From Hyperoplus lanceolatus (taxonomy: Eukaryota; Chordata; Actinopteri; Uranoscopiformes; Ammodytidae): a stretch of 64,000 nucleotides of DNA. Position numbers and translations under genes: made by a program. The notes below the pieces were generated by a model. The model worked only from the letters and a program-made list of their open reading frames with translations, had not been told where the DNA came from and made no database searches. Shown piece by piece: positions 36,001 through 48,429 of this stretch (its first letter is position 1; every line of letters begins with the position of its first letter). Location of the stretch: NCBI GenBank assembly GCA_026929865.2, contig CM049417.1, positions 1,846,001 through 1,910,000 of the forward strand, written 5' to 3'.

Positions 36001-37126
36001 TAACAGGTTAACCTCTGAGAAAAAACGAAACATTTGAAGAGTTCGTTGGTGTCACTGCCTTATGTTGAAAGTGGCAGTTGAGGTTGAGACGTGCTACGCA
36101 GCTGGGCAGATGTCTTAGTTATTTTTGCATCCACTCAGCTTGTCATACCGCCTATTTTGTTTTAGACACAGCAGATGCCGGTGTCAATTTGGGCCTCGAG
36201 ACAAGCCACAGCAGAAAACCACAGAGGAGCGAAGGTACGGTGGCCTCTTTAGTCAGTCAATATGAGTATTTTTAACATTCTCTTTTACTGGTAGTTCATC
36301 TTTCTTTCTGCCTGCTTGTCTGTGTCTTGCTCACTAATGGTTTCTCCCCTTCAGATGAAGATGAATCATCAGAACAACCTGTTTACTCTACTTTGACCAT
36401 AAGTGAGACTCCACACGCTCTCACTCATGGTTCGTATATTATTAAAATGCATTTGTCATTTCTAAAAGCGGTACCCACGCAGATAATCAATGCTCAAAAA
36501 AATCCACAGCTAGATCTTAATCCAGTTTGTGATCAACATGTCAATATTGACTTGAAATGGACCTTAAAAACCACCAGGCCCAGTTAATTTAGAAGCAATC
36601 TGTCGTCCAAATCTGAGTCCTTTTTATTTAGATTTAACTTTTTGTTGTCAACTTTGTTTTTTCTTTCTGTGGCCAGGTTAGTTTCAGATGCCTACATAAT
36701 AATGTAGCAGTTTATCATGCTTAAAAAAGGTTTATAAAAATTCTGTTAGCACCACTTAATGGATTGAAAGTGTAGCACACCTCACAATACCAAAGTGCTG
36801 GACAGAACAAACGGTCTCTACACAAACAAGGGATTAATAGAAATGTCTTGTTTCTTATACTAATCACTGAATCTCACAGCTGCCAATGACTCCAGTCTAC
36901 CAGAGCAGGAACTTCTCTATTCCCTTATCAATGAGGTAAGATTGTCCGTAATCAGGTTTTCTCTTACATCGCTTTCCCCCCTACGATTTTGACCGTAATC
37001 TATAGTCTATGTTAGTGAATAAACGTGCAGGTGTCATCACATGAAATATATACAGATCCTACCAGGTGACCCTTGAGTTTGGAATATTTTTACCAAAGAT
37101 ATTTTTTTTTTGTCTTAAAGGCATAA
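33056..37126 (+). CDS. Fc receptor-like protein B, ITIM-bearing
   Basis: Eleven exons: 33056-33086, 33170-33229, 33498-33755, 34265-34504, 34883-35089, 35475-35540, 35772-35840, 36166-36234, 36355-36429, 36880-36935 and 37121-37126, giving 378 codons. The leader, Ig1 (SFDCGG ... GRFWCET) and Ig2 (VTMRCRNK ... GVYKCNI) match FcRL-A. Exon 5 adds an acidic stalk and an uncharged helix (FTILMVALVLAVVGFLHLRK). The tail is spread over small phase-1 exons. It has VTYAVV and LLYSLI, which fit the ITIM consensus (I/V/L/S)xYxx(I/V/L), and PVYSTL, which is ITIM-like. Such motifs recruit SHP-1/SHP-2 phosphatases when phosphorylated (established), so an inhibitory role is inferred. The last codons are in a separate tiny exon. 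Intron 7 has a weak donor (GTTTAC). Confidence 0.8.
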
Positions 37127-37181
37127 ACCAAAGAAGGAAAGAGTCTGCCAGAGTCTGCAAGAGAAAAAGTGACAAACAGTG

Positions 37182-37187
37182 AATAAA
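37182..37187 (+). promoter_or_regulatory. Polyadenylation signal of FcRL-B
   Basis: AATAAA 56 bases after the stop codon. Confidence 0.65.
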
Positions 37188-37189
37188 GC

Positions 37190-39830
37190 TGAAGCTTTTG
37201 TGTCAAATATATTTGTCTACTTTTGGATACAGTCATTTAATTTAATTACATTAAATATAATTTTACCTTAATTGAAAATGGCAAGCTGCAAAAATCTGTT
37301 ATCAAATATAAAATATTTTTTTAAATATTTCAAATATCTCCAATATTGCAATTGCACTTTTTCTCTTTGTTACAAATGTCATAAAAGTGTTATATGTTTG
37401 GTGCATTTGGTTTTCTAATGTACAGTATATATAAAATAAATCATATTATATAACCCTTTCACCCAGTATGAAGAACGTCTTAATATGTAAAGAAACAAGC
37501 AACTAAATTACTCAAATATTTGCAGTGGAGAATCCAAGTTACGTAATATCATCAGTATGATTAGTATTTAGTCACCTTTTTCATCTGATCCCATATATAT
37601 ATTGAATCTCTATATCTGTCCATGTTCTCCCTTTGGTCTACATACGGTTTTTATTGTGTAATAAAACTAATAAACTTCCTTCTGTGTTGCTGCTTGAATA
37701 AAACATTTTGTTTCCTCCTTTGCATTTTTTCACCTTCCATAAGAGGCTGATGTTCATGGAAATTACTTTTAGATTTGGTGTTCTTATCCTCTTCGTTCTG
37801 TTTATTGTCTGTATGGTTATTCCTGAGCCCTGTGTGCAAGCAAAACATTGTTTAATGTATTAATGTACTTCAAAAAAAGATTGCCCTTCAAACATTACGA
37901 TAAAAAATAGACAATAAAGAATCAATAAACAAACAGCAATGAATAATTCATCAATGAAAAAAAAATTATATATGTTAATGTGGAAATAATTAATTGACAT
38001 CACTGTAGCAGAAATCAGCCTTATAGCCTAAAGGCCTACTGTTGCAGACAGGGCCAGCAGATAAATGCTTTTTACAAAATGTTAATATCTGTTCAATTGT
38101 AGGCTACAAAAAATGTAGGATTTTTTTTTTTACTGCTTCAGTTCGCCACCAGACAGCCGTATATTTATGCACTTTTTTCAAGCCTAGTTCGACCATGTTG
38201 AACGGCTGATTGGCGGAGTGATATGTTATGGTTTAGGCACGAGTTGGTGTAGGAATACATGGGCCGAACTACCCCAATAAACGTCCGGATGATGCCACCC
38301 AAAAATACATAATAATTATGGTTTTGAGTCTGCAGGGATTTCGGGGTGAATGACAAGTTTCATGGAGCTGATGGACATGTAGCTGAGCTAAATAGAATCT
38401 ATCCATGAATTCATTTTATTTTTACTTTTGTAACTTAGCCAACATTTTTTTAAATATATTCTTCTTATTCTTATTCATTCATTTTTTTCTGAACCTCCCC
38501 GAAATAAGTTTAATTTGTAAAAAGGTACCACCTTATTAATTCTCAATGGCATATGTATTTGTTTCCTTGGGGCATTGTTTTCGGGTGACACCTAGAAGCC
38601 CGTGAGCTTCAGTTAGCGCCGAGGCTCTTAGCTGGTGAGTCACGTATGCAAATCCTCTCTACTTTAACATTTTGTTCTGTGCTCTGAAGTATTCTATCAT
38701 CGTACACATCGCAAGGTTACATTCTGGTGAACCTACGAGCCATCTTCCATTGTGTAAATAGCTTAAATTCAGTTAATTTCCCTTAAAACCGGACTTTTTT
38801 GTTTATGCTAATATAGTTAGCGTATTACTTTTGCTAGTCACTACGGGGTCTCCCACGGGGTCTCGTGAGTTGAATCGCTAGCTGACATGACTACGCACGC
38901 TGCCGTCTCTGTAGTAACATGATAATTGGTGCGCAGCTTTATAGATTTTTTTGTGCATAATTATTTGTATTTGCCGTATGAGGAAAAACACTGTGACCAT
39001 GTGTGGCGCTGATGTTTTCTTTTTTCGTCCTTATGGTATAAAGTTAGCTTGACAGACGCGTGCTAGCTTGTTATTGCCTGATAACCAACGCTAAGGCGAG
39101 ACACTGCAGGTGAATAGGGTAACGTTTTTAACTTATTGATATAATCATCAAACTTTGTCAGTTGATTAATCACATTACATTTTTTAATTTTTTTTATAGA
39201 TTTTCTTCAGAAATGTTTGAATGACTAAAACATTTGGCACTATTTATTTGCATCTTTTTATAAACCAAAATCTAGATGTCAGATAAACCAGAGTTAATTT
39301 CTTCATTTCATTGTTTTAAAGTATTAGAGTCCAAAGTTTTTACAGAACAGATTTTGAATACAGCCTTTTTACATTTTATACATCCAAAAGTACATGTACT
39401 ATGTACAGGTCTTAATGAAGGCTTTTTTTCATGTATTTAAGAACAAAATGTATCATAACTCAGGGCATTTTAAAACACATCCTTCTGCACATCTTTCTGT
39501 TATGACTTAATACCTTCATAATAGTGCTAAGAATGATTATGGGCAGTTCAGTTGATGTAAGTGCTTTATAAGTTGAGAGTTTTGGTTCATTGTATTGAAG
39601 AAAGCGAATGTTGAGATAATGGCTGTTAAACATGGTTGCATAGGAAATATAAAATTGCAAACAGACAGAGGTTTAGTGAAACACTTAACTGTACCTTAAA
39701 ATGTATTCATATGTAGTCTCTATTAATAATATTGTTAGAGTTTGCACAGCTGAAGAGGAGAGACATTGTTACTGTGTGTGACGCCTGTGTTTTCTTTTTC
39801 TTTTGTTTCTTAAAAGTGGAATACATTGCC
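37190..39830. other. Intergenic region downstream of FcRL-B
   Basis: Mostly AT-rich sequence. Around 38580-38640 a GC-richer stretch ends in AGCTG|GTGAGT and could be a 5' noncoding exon of whatever transcript uses the exon-like cassette at 39891. This is weak. No coding region is supported. Confidence 0.4.
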
Positions 39831-39890
39831 CAGACCCTCAACTCCTCTGTGTGCCTTGCTCATCACTCAAAGCAGAAAGCAATTAGCGAC

Positions 39891-39979
39891 ATGGATTACA
39901 ACAAGTTGATCAGTGCTGATGATCGTCCAGTGGTGAAGGAAGCGGATCGCTGTCATGAAGACGTGGGATTGAACCGAAG
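39891..39979 (+). other. Exon-like cassette copy U0
   Basis: ATGGATTACAACAAGTTGAT opens a 29-codon reading (MDYNKLISADDRPVVKEADR) that ends at an AAG|GTACAA donor. Three related copies follow at 45654, 45988 and 48095. It may be the first coding exon of an unidentified gene (a short acidic N-terminus as in type II membrane proteins) or part of a repeat. Confidence 0.4.
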
Positions 39980-40007
39980 GTACAAACATTGTCTGTGTGT
40001 TGAACGA

Positions 40008-40031
40008 GTGTGTGTGTGTGTGTGTGTGTGT
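40008..40031. repeat. (TG)n microsatellite
   Basis: Pure GT/TG run just after cassette U0. Confidence 0.9.
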
Positions 40032-40147
40032 ATCTGTGTTTGTGAGATTTTATATCACAAGCAAAATAAATAACAAACAATAATTTCAAATGTTTTGCTT
40101 TCCACATCGATTTCAACTTTTCAAATTTCCAAAACTAACCTGTTTAA

Positions 40148-40517
40148 GGATATAGTTCAGTATTTATTAAGTGGGGTTGTTTGATGTCCCTATGCATAGT
40201 TAGTGTGTTACCTTATGGAGATGGTGATCAGTTAAAATACTGTCTGGTGGCAAATTAAAGTTATGGATGACATCTCAGTTCAGTGTACAATTGAACAGAT
40301 ATTTATGTTTTATGTTAGCATTTATACATGTGGAGAAAAAAAACGTTTTTCATCTGGCTCTTTCTGCTACAGTACAAGGGTGACTTCTGCTACCGTGAAG
40401 CCTCCCTCAAACTCCTTAAAATTACTGCATTGATCACCATCTCCATGAGTTAGGACACACACCAACTATCCCTAAATACCTCATACAACCACACGTCAAA
40501 AATACTGAACTATCCCT
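40148..40517. mobile_element. TTAA-flanked MITE
   Basis: The left end GGATATAGTTCAGTATTT and the right end AAATACTGAACTATCCC are inverted repeats flanked by TTAA (40144-40147 and 40518-40521). Inner palindromic arms include GAGATGGTGATCA and TGATCACCATCTC. piggyBac-type target. Confidence 0.8.
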
Positions 40518-40914
40518 TTAAATCTCCAGTGATCCCTCACCTTATGTGAACTTTAGTGCTGCCCTCTGGTGAGATATTATAGAATGACCTCTTACCATCA
40601 TATGGATACTTCTAAAAGCAACCATTTTCAACTACAAATGTTGTAAGTTGTTCTGGCTTTTAATGTAAGCTGACCCTTTCTTTCCAATTCATATAATTTT
40701 CTAATGGATGGCTATGATGGTTTCAGATAGAGTGGTGACAATCATTTAATGTTACCTTACTTTATATTTCAGCATTAATTGAAGTATTTATTTCAGCATT
40801 ATCTTATGTATTTCTGTCTTTATTTATTAATACATTTATTTATTAAAAGATTAATTAATGAATATATTCCATTATACTCAAGTAATTGACTATTCTCCAT
40901 ACACAGTTGTTTAA

Positions 40915-41170
40915 AGGTGGAGTCAGCGGTTCTGGAGAATTCTTGTTGTCAAAATCACTTTGTGTCAAAATAAGTGAATGACTCCTAATGATCCGTGTCC
41001 TTTCTGTGTGTTTGCTGAAAAAAAATCTGGTGTACATAGACTAGGCTCTGTAAATGGGTTTGTAAACAAGGGGGCCCATCATAGCGAGCAACATGTCCGT
41101 ATACTGAGCCTATGCTGTGTATTAACAATGGATTTTTTTTCACACACTGTATGTCCAGGCAGCTGATTTT
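40915..41170. mobile_element. Palindromic TTAA element copy 1 (truncated)
   Basis: Starts TTAAAGGTGGAGTCAGCGGT at 40911 and runs through a GGCCC-containing core to AGCTGATTTTGAGGAGATAA. The right terminal repeat is missing. Same family as 41397-41738. Confidence 0.65.
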
Positions 41171-41396
41171 GAGGAGATAATGGCTTTTAAATATGGTTGT
41201 TTAGGGTAAATATACAGATGCAAATAGACACGGTAGGCCTATAGTCAAATAAACACATGAACATTTTGGACCTTTTTCATATAAACTAGTTAGCAAAGAA
41301 GACATGTAGGTTGAAAGTTCAAGGTGCAATGTTATTAACAAATACTATGGTATGTCTCAATAGTAGCAAACAGCATGCAAAGTACATATGTTTTAA

Positions 41397-41738
41397 AGGT
41401 GGAGTCAGCAATCTAGGAGAAGGCTTTTTGTCAGGATTTTTTTATAATCAGCGAATCTCCTCACAATCTACTACAGGTCCGTACTGTGTGTGTGCTAAAA
41501 CAATACTGTGTATTAAATCCAGTGTTAATACACAGTCTAGGCCCTGTAAACGGGCATATTGCTGCTATGGTGGGCCCCCTTTGTTAACAAACCCTTTGTT
41601 ACATACCCTTTTACAGAGCCTAGGCTGTGTATTAACACTTTTTTTTCACCACACACACAGTACGGACAGGTAGCGGATCAAGAGGAGATATTCACTGATT
41701 TGGACATCAAGCGTTCTCCAGAATCACTGACTCCACCT
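41397..41738. mobile_element. Palindromic TTAA element copy 2
   Basis: AGGTGGAGTCAGCAATC at the left and TCACTGACTCCACCT at the right, flanked by TTAA (41393-41396 and 41739-41742). The interior is also palindromic (CCTAGGCTGTGTATTAACAC at about 41621-41638 against TGTTAATACACAGTCTAGG at 41524-41542). Confidence 0.75.
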
Positions 41739-42634
41739 TTAAGGGCAGCTGCTGATCCTAGAAATGTTTCATATATTACTTTGATATACTGTACCTCTAA
41801 TGTTGTGTGTAGATTGTGTAGCTCTAAAAAAAGGTAGAACATCTTGCAGGGCAGTCAGCACTGTAAACAAACACTTAGAGCCATTACACATGCTCCTTGG
41901 TGATACTGTCTCTATACATTTCTGCAAACCCATTGCCAAGTCAGTACGGAACAACTCAGCAAAACCAAAGTGTTCAGACAAATGTCAACATTTTTGATCA
42001 ATTTATCGATTTTCTTTTCAACGTAATTTGCTTTAAGAAGTATCCATCGTGGTCAATCTTCTGAAAATCAGGTATGAGGTAATTCTATAATATGACACTA
42101 GATGGCAGCACTTAACTGCTAAGTTCACATGTGGTGAGGGATCACTGGTGATTTAATACATTGCTAAAGGCTTCTGGGTCACACCGGAGGAAAATAACTC
42201 TGAATTTCAAAATTGTCGCTGTGTTCCAATCCCTTAACCTGCTATTTATTATGCCAGAAATATTTTGGATGTCCTAATAGATTCAAGAATAAATATATGT
42301 ATTGTGCATGCTAATAAACATGGCAGTAGAAAGCAGAATAACAAATATGAATGAGAATAAATTAATAGCTTTATGACTATTCTACCCATAAAGTTCTGCA
42401 GCGGAAGATCAGTCACATTGAATGAGCCGCCAACTGAGGTTGGATCAATAAACAAGAAGGTCAAAGAGCAATTTTATGATGTGATAGTATGTTGCAATTG
42501 TAGCACACGGCATGCAAAATAAATAAATTTTTTAAGGACAGCTGCATGTGTAGATGTGGGCCACGGTGTAAGTGTCCACAGCCAGACAACTCTGTGAGGA
42601 TGTACACAGTGTTTGCATTGAAGCTGCCCTTTAA

Positions 42635-42932
42635 GGTGGAGTCAGTGATTCCGGAGAATGCTTGTTGTCAAAATCACTTTTTGTCAAAATTAGTGAATAT
42701 CTCCTCATGATCCACTTCCTGTCTGTACTGTTTGTGCGCTGAGATTTTTTCAGGCTTGTTTTTTTAAATTCCCTTCATTTACATACCAGTTTACAGTGCC
42801 TAGGTTAATAACACTTGATTTTCTTTTCAGCACACACATAATACGGACAGGTAGCAGATTGTGAGGAGATATTCACTGATTTTGACAAATTGATTTGTCA
42901 AGAAACATTCTCCAGAATCACTTACCCAACCT
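42635..42932. mobile_element. Palindromic TTAA element copy 3
   Basis: GGTGGAGTCAGTGATTCCGG at the left, CCAGAATCACTTACCCAACC at the right, flanked by TTAA (42631-42634 and 42933-42936). Confidence 0.7.
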
Positions 42933-43156
42933 TTAAATACATTTGATCATTATTAATATTATTTGATGATGGTGCGGTGTTTCCTCTTGTAGCATTGCAA
43001 ACTAATTCATATATATTTTGGCTATGGGGTGAAAAGTTTAATTATAATATATTTTGGGGAGGATTTGTCAGAGCGTCGATTTGACCTTTTCTGATGCCAT
43101 GTTTCCTCCTTTATTGCTTCAAATGTATTGATTCTGTTGTGTATTCCTTTTCTTAA

Positions 43157-43335
43157 AGGTGAAGTCTGCGATCCTGCAGAATGCTTGTTATCAAAATCAC
43201 TTTTTGTCAAAATCATTGAATATCTCACCGTCTACTGTAATACAATCCAGTGTTGACACACAGCCTAGGCTCTGTAAATGGTCATGTTACTAGTTATGTT
43301 GGGCCCCCTCCAATTACATGTCAGTTTTCCCAAAC
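43157..43335. mobile_element. Palindromic TTAA element copy 4 (truncated)
   Basis: Left terminal repeat AGGTGAAGTCTGCGATCC after TTAA (43153-43156). The core matches the other copies up to about 43335, but no right terminus was found. Confidence 0.6.
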
Positions 43336-43764
43336 CGCCTGATTTGGTTTTAATGCAGCCTTAGTTTCAGGAGAATTTCAATCAACCTGTGTCTGACAGG
43401 CCAGTCTTTGAGTATCTCAGTGTGAACTTTTTTATTGTTAATCTGTTTATTTGTGAATTCCATTACTTTGTTTTCTGCAGGTTGATTAAGGTGAGGGTTC
43501 TGCAGCTTCAGCCTGAACTTCCTTTGGTGTAGAAAACTGGCCGCCAACATTGAGACGTAGGATGGAGTCAGAGGTATGCCACACAGAGTTGTGTATGTTG
43601 AATGAATATTTGTGTGTGTGATTTTATTTGAAGGCTCAAAACAACAAACTAAAAAATGTTGCACTCTCAAGTCTCGTTTATTTTCCTTCAGCATTGCGTG
43701 ACCGATGTGAGTCACGCAATGCATTACGTGTTCAGTGACAATATTTCTTTATATTTATTAATAA

Positions 43765-44048
43765 CTCAAAATCAGTGAATTTCTCCTCACAATCTGCTGC
43801 CGGATCATGCTGTGTGCAAAAAATCTGGTGTTAATACAGAGCATAGGCTCTGTTAACTGGTATGTAGACAAAGTGGGCCCGCTTTTTTATATTTGCTTTG
43901 CTTACATACCAGTTTACAGAGTCTTGGGTGTTAACAATTATCTTTTCAGCGCACACACAGTACGGACACGTAAACGATTGTGAGGAGATATTCACTGATT
44001 TTGACAAAGGGATTTGTCAACATTCTCCAAAATCGCTTACCCTACCTT
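43765..44048. mobile_element. Palindromic TTAA element copy 5 (left-truncated)
   Basis: The right part (ATTCTCCAAAATCGCTTACC, then TTAA at 44049-44052) and the core match the other copies; the left terminus is lost. Confidence 0.6.
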
Positions 44049-45653
44049 TTAAGATGTAGACCATGTTAGGTTTAAGTACCGCTTCAGGTCGCGTTGCCGT
44101 GAGACACAACTGCAAGCCAGCTAGCTCGACTGGCATGAAGATGTTGGATCGAATTTGAGGTCGGCCACACAGAGTTGTTTGTCAAAAGTCTGAGTTGCTT
44201 TATTTTCAATTGCAAAATATATGCCAGACATACAGTCATCGAAATAACGTTAGTCTCCGACCCACGGTGCAATAAGAACAAAAGGATCAAATTAGCTAAA
44301 ATAGGATAAGTAATTACAATAAATACATTCTCAATAGTGCAAAAGGTAAGGAAAAACACTATTTAGAATGTATATATTGTAAATATTACTGATTATATTT
44401 AACTTATCTGATTTTTTTGACAAATTAATGGGTGTGGGGTTTTAGTTGTACACTCATAACAACGAACAAACCAAAATTTCTGCTTACACACGATTCAATC
44501 ATCTACATTTTGTTATCCAACGATGAGGGAAAGAGAACAGGTATGTCCATTTCAGTCTAGGGGGGAGTTAAGCTGGCTATCCTAGCCAGCCTTCTAGCTC
44601 GCCTGGACATTTTTTTTTTTACTTTTGATCTGAAGTGCTGTAGTTTGCAGGGTAATTGCATTGATACATGACATGTTTCAGGTTAATTAACAGATACATG
44701 GAATAAAGCCTGACAGGCTAGCCTGCCTTTATTTTTTTCTGCTGCGCTCACAATGCTGTTGTTAATGTGTTTAGTATGTTGCTGACTTGATGTTCAATTG
44801 TGTGTATTTGCGAGCGGGTTGCCATCATGCTGTTTTATTGCCATTTGTCCCAGGACTGCCGCTGGTTACACAGTGTACCGATACAAATCTGTTTTGTACG
44901 TTCAGTTGCTGTTTATTTGTATGTTTGCCAGCTACATCTGTCTTTTGGCACAGTTTGACCTGCATGTTATTGTTATTGTGCCGTGAGGCACACAGTGCGC
45001 AGTTGTGCTGGGTCTGATCACAGGCACGGTGTCGGGAGTCAAGCGGGCACATGTAACCCAATATGATCAAGCGGCGATTCACTGGCGTTACGCATGTCAG
45101 CCGACGCGGATGTCGAGTGCAGTCTGTTCGCACCTTTAGAGTTTCTCACTGTGAACAATTTGCATTCTGAATCTGTTTCAGTGTTAACTTCATTAACTTT
45201 GTTTGTCTGCAGGTTGATGTAGGGGAGGTTTCTGCAGCCCAGTGTGAACATCTTCCTCTCTCTGGCTCCTTCTGTCAATCAGCCCAATATGATCAAGCGG
45301 CGATTCACTGGCGTTACGCATGTCAGCCGACGTGGATGTCGAGTGCAGTCTGTTCGCACCTTTAGAGTTTTTCACTGTGAACAATTTGCATTCTGAATCT
45401 GTTTCAGTAACAATTTGCATTCTGAATCTGTTTCAGTGTTAACTTCATTAACTTTGTTTGTCTGCAGGTTGATGTAGGGGAGGTTTCTGCAGCCCAGTGT
45501 GAACATCTTCCTCTCTCTGGCTCCTTCCGTCAATCAGCATGGAAACTAGTCCATTGGTAAAGGTAACCACTTTCTTTTGTCATCACTTTACATGCTCTGT
45601 ATGCAGGGGATTTGTGTTGATGCACAACACGTTTCAGGTTAATAAACAGATTC

Positions 45654-45739
45654 ATAGATTACGAAATATTGAAGTCGGTCAGCGCTGAAGATGGTCCAGA
45701 CGTGAAGGAAGCCGCCCCCAACGTGGGATCAAATTTGAG
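45654..45739 (+). other. Exon-like cassette copy U1
   Basis: Related to 39891 (ATTACGAAATATTGAAGTC, read as DYEILKSVSAEDGPDVKEAA) but the start codon position is ATA. Ends at a GTACGC donor-like site. A small downstream segment, AG|TAGCAATCAACAGGGAGTGA (after about 45825), would continue the frame. Confidence 0.35.
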
Positions 45740-45987
45740 GTACGCCACACAAAGTTGTGTGTCTTAAATTAATGTATGTAATACAAATTCCGCCTATATG
45801 TCAATTTCCATTGTCTGAATTTCAGTAGCAATCAACAGGGAGTGAAGAGAGAACAGGTAGGTCCATGTTGGTCCAGCCAGCTCACATGACAAGCAATTTA
45901 TTGCTTACATCTTTTTACATGGTCTGCAGTGCTTTAGCCTGCAGGGGAATATTGGTGATTCATGACAGGTTTCAAGTTAATTGACAC

Positions 45988-46066
45988 ATGGATTACAACA
46001 TATTGAAGACAATCAGTGCTGAAGATGGTCCAGTTGTTGACATGAAGACGTGGGATCGAAACCCAG
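45988..46066 (+). other. Exon-like cassette copy U1b
   Basis: ATGGATTACAACATATTGAA, read MDYNILKTISAEDGPVVDMK, ending in CCAG|GTACGT. Retains the ATG. Confidence 0.35.
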
Positions 46067-46174
46067 GTACGTGTGTTTGAGGTAGGTGTGTGTTTTGAAT
46101 AGATCTGTATTTGTGTGTGATTTTAATTTGTAAGCTCAAAACTAATTCAAATCACCCACACATTGTCATCCACT

Positions 46175-46795
46175 TTTCTGGGTTCCAGGGAGAGGGGGGG
46201 CAACAGATCCAGTAAGGGACCCCAAACTTCCCTTTCCTTGGCCAAATCGACAAGCTCTAGCTGGGGGATACCAACGCGTTCCCAGACCAGTGTCCTCCAC
46301 CAAGTCCTTTGTGTTCCTCATGGCCTTCTCCCAGGGGAATTCTACCAGGTACCTCAACCATCTCAAATGGTTCCTCTCCTTTCCACGCAAAGGAGTAGTG
46401 TCTCCTGGATGACTGATCTTCTCCCCTTATCTGTAAGGGGAGCCACCCTCTTGAGAAAACCCATTTCGGCCGATTCAGCTTTTCTTTCAGTCATGACCCA
46501 GCCTTTGTGAAGGTAGGAACTAACATTGACCGCTAGATTGAGAGCTTAGCCTTCCTGCTCAGCTCTCTTTTCATCACAATGGTCCGTTAAAGAAAGGGCA
46601 AAAACACCACCGCCGCTCGGACTCTCTGGCCAATGTCCGGCTTCATTGTCCCCTCACAACGAATAAGACCCCAAGTTACTTTAACTCGTTCCCTTGGGGT
46701 AAGTTCCCATTCCCTACCAGGAATAGGCAATCCATTGGCTACTCTCGCTGCACCTCCCACAGTATCTCCCAGGGGAGCCTGGTCATAATCCTTAT
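46175..46795 (-). mobile_element. Old LINE-like repeat copy
   Basis: Text such as TTCGGCCGATTCAGCTTT, AGTCATGACCCAGCC and CTCAGCTCTCTTTTCATCAC belongs to an abundant fish LINE-derived repeat that I recognise by sequence pattern. No intact ORF. Separates the two tandem units. Clade uncertain. Confidence 0.5.
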
Positions 46796-48094
46796 GAGGT
46801 AAGCAAGCCAGCTAGCTCGACAGGCATGAAGACGTGGGATCAAATCCAAGGGAGGCCACACAGAGTTGTTTGTCAAAAGTCAAAGTCGCTTTATTGTCAA
46901 TTGCAAAATATGTGCCAAACATACGGAGTAATCGAAATAACGTTCATCTCTCACCCACGGTGCAATAAGAACAAAAGGATCAAATTAGGGAAAATAAGAT
47001 AAGTAATATTTACAATAAATGCATTCTCAATAGTGCAAAAGGTAAGGAAAACACTATTTGGAATGTATATTGTAAATATTACTTATCATATTTAACTTCT
47101 CTGATCTTTGTGACAAACTAATGGGTGATCTGATTTCTGTGACGAATGAATGTGTGTGACATTTTAGTTTAAACTCATAACAACGAAACAAAAATTTCAA
47201 ACGTTCTTACAATTGATTCAATCATCTGCATTTTGTCATCCAACGATGAGGGAAAGAGAACAGGTATGTCCATTTCAGTGCAGGGGGGATTGAGATAGCT
47301 AGTGTAGCCAGCCAGCTAGCTCGACAAGCACATTTTTTTACTTTTGATCTACAGTGCTGTGGCTGCAGGGTAATTGCATTGATACATGACACGTATCAGG
47401 TTAATTAACAGATACATGGAATAAAGTCTGACAGGCTAGTCTGCCTTAATTTTTTTCTGCTACGCACACAATGCTGTTGTTAATATGTTAAGTATGTTGC
47501 TGACTTGTCGTTAATTTGTGTGTATTTGCGAGTGGGGTGTCTTCATGCTGTTTTATTGCCATTTGTGCCAGGACTGCCGCTGGTTACAGTGTACCGATAC
47601 AAATCTGTTTTGTACGTTCAGTTGCTGTTTATTTGTATGTTTGCCAGCTACATCTGTCTTTTGGCACAGTTTGACCTGCATGTTTTGTTGTTGTTGTGCT
47701 GTCAGGCACACAGTGCGCAGTTGTGCCGGGTCTGATCACAGACACGGCGTCGGGGTTCAGCGGGCACATATAACCCAATATGATCAAGTTGCGATTCCGA
47801 CGCGGGTTTCAAGTGCAGTCTGTTCGCACCTTTAGAGTTTCTCACTGTGAACAATTAGCATTCTGAATCTGTTTCAGTATTAACTTCATTAACTTTGTTT
47901 GTCTGCAGGTTGATGTAGGCAAGGTTTCTGCTGCCCAGTGTGAACATCTTCCTCTCTCTGGCTCCTTCTGTCAATCAGCATGGAAACTAGTCCATTGGTA
48001 AAGGTAACCACTTTCTTTTGTCATCACTTTACATGCTCTGTATGCAGGGGATTTGTGTTGATGCACAACACGTTTCAGGTTAATAAACAGATTC

Positions 48095-48180
48095 ATAGAT
48101 TACGAAATATTCAAGTCGATCAGCGCTGAAGATGGTCCAGACGTGAAGGAAGCCGCCCCCGACGTGGGATCAAATTTGAG
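48095..48180 (+). other. Exon-like cassette copy U2
   Basis: Counterpart of 45654-45739 in the second tandem unit, with ATA at the start position and GAG|GTACGC at the end; same length (86 bases). Confidence 0.35.
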
Positions 48181-48429
48181 GTACGCCACACAAAGTTGTG
48201 TCTTAAATAAATGAATGTTACACAAATTCCGCCTATATGTTGATTTACGTTATCTGAATTTCAGTAGCAATCAACAGGGAGTGAAGAGAGAACAGGTAGG
48301 TACATGTTAGTCCAGCCAGGTCCCATGACATTCACTTTTTTTTTGCTTGCATCTCTTTACATGGTCTGCAGTGCTTTAGCCTGTAGGTAAATATTGGTGA
48401 TGTGCAATTTTCAGACACAAAATGCCAGG

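Larger units (their letters stand above)
44094..48400. repeat. Diverged tandem duplication (two units)
   Basis: Unit 1 (about 44094-46070) and unit 2 (about 46804-48400) share long stretches in the same order. Examples are GCAAGCCAGCTAGCTCGAC, ACGATGAGGGAAAGAGAACA, TACAAATCTGTTTTGTACGT, TTGATGTAGG(G/C) and GCATGGAAACTAGTCCATTG. Unit 1 also holds an inner tandem duplication (45057-45165 and 45283-45391, GATCAAGCGGCGATTCACTG). Part of the unit (about 44170-44270 and 46860-46970, TCGAAATAACGTT) resembles a common fish interspersed repeat. Confidence 0.75.

Noticed and set aside
44787..45133. ORFs such as the 102-codon minus-strand one in the tandem units
   Set aside because: The copies in unit 2 have shifted frames, and no splice or domain evidence supports coding.
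46163..46510. 115-codon plus-strand ORF
   Set aside because: It is a shadow frame of an old LINE-like repeat.
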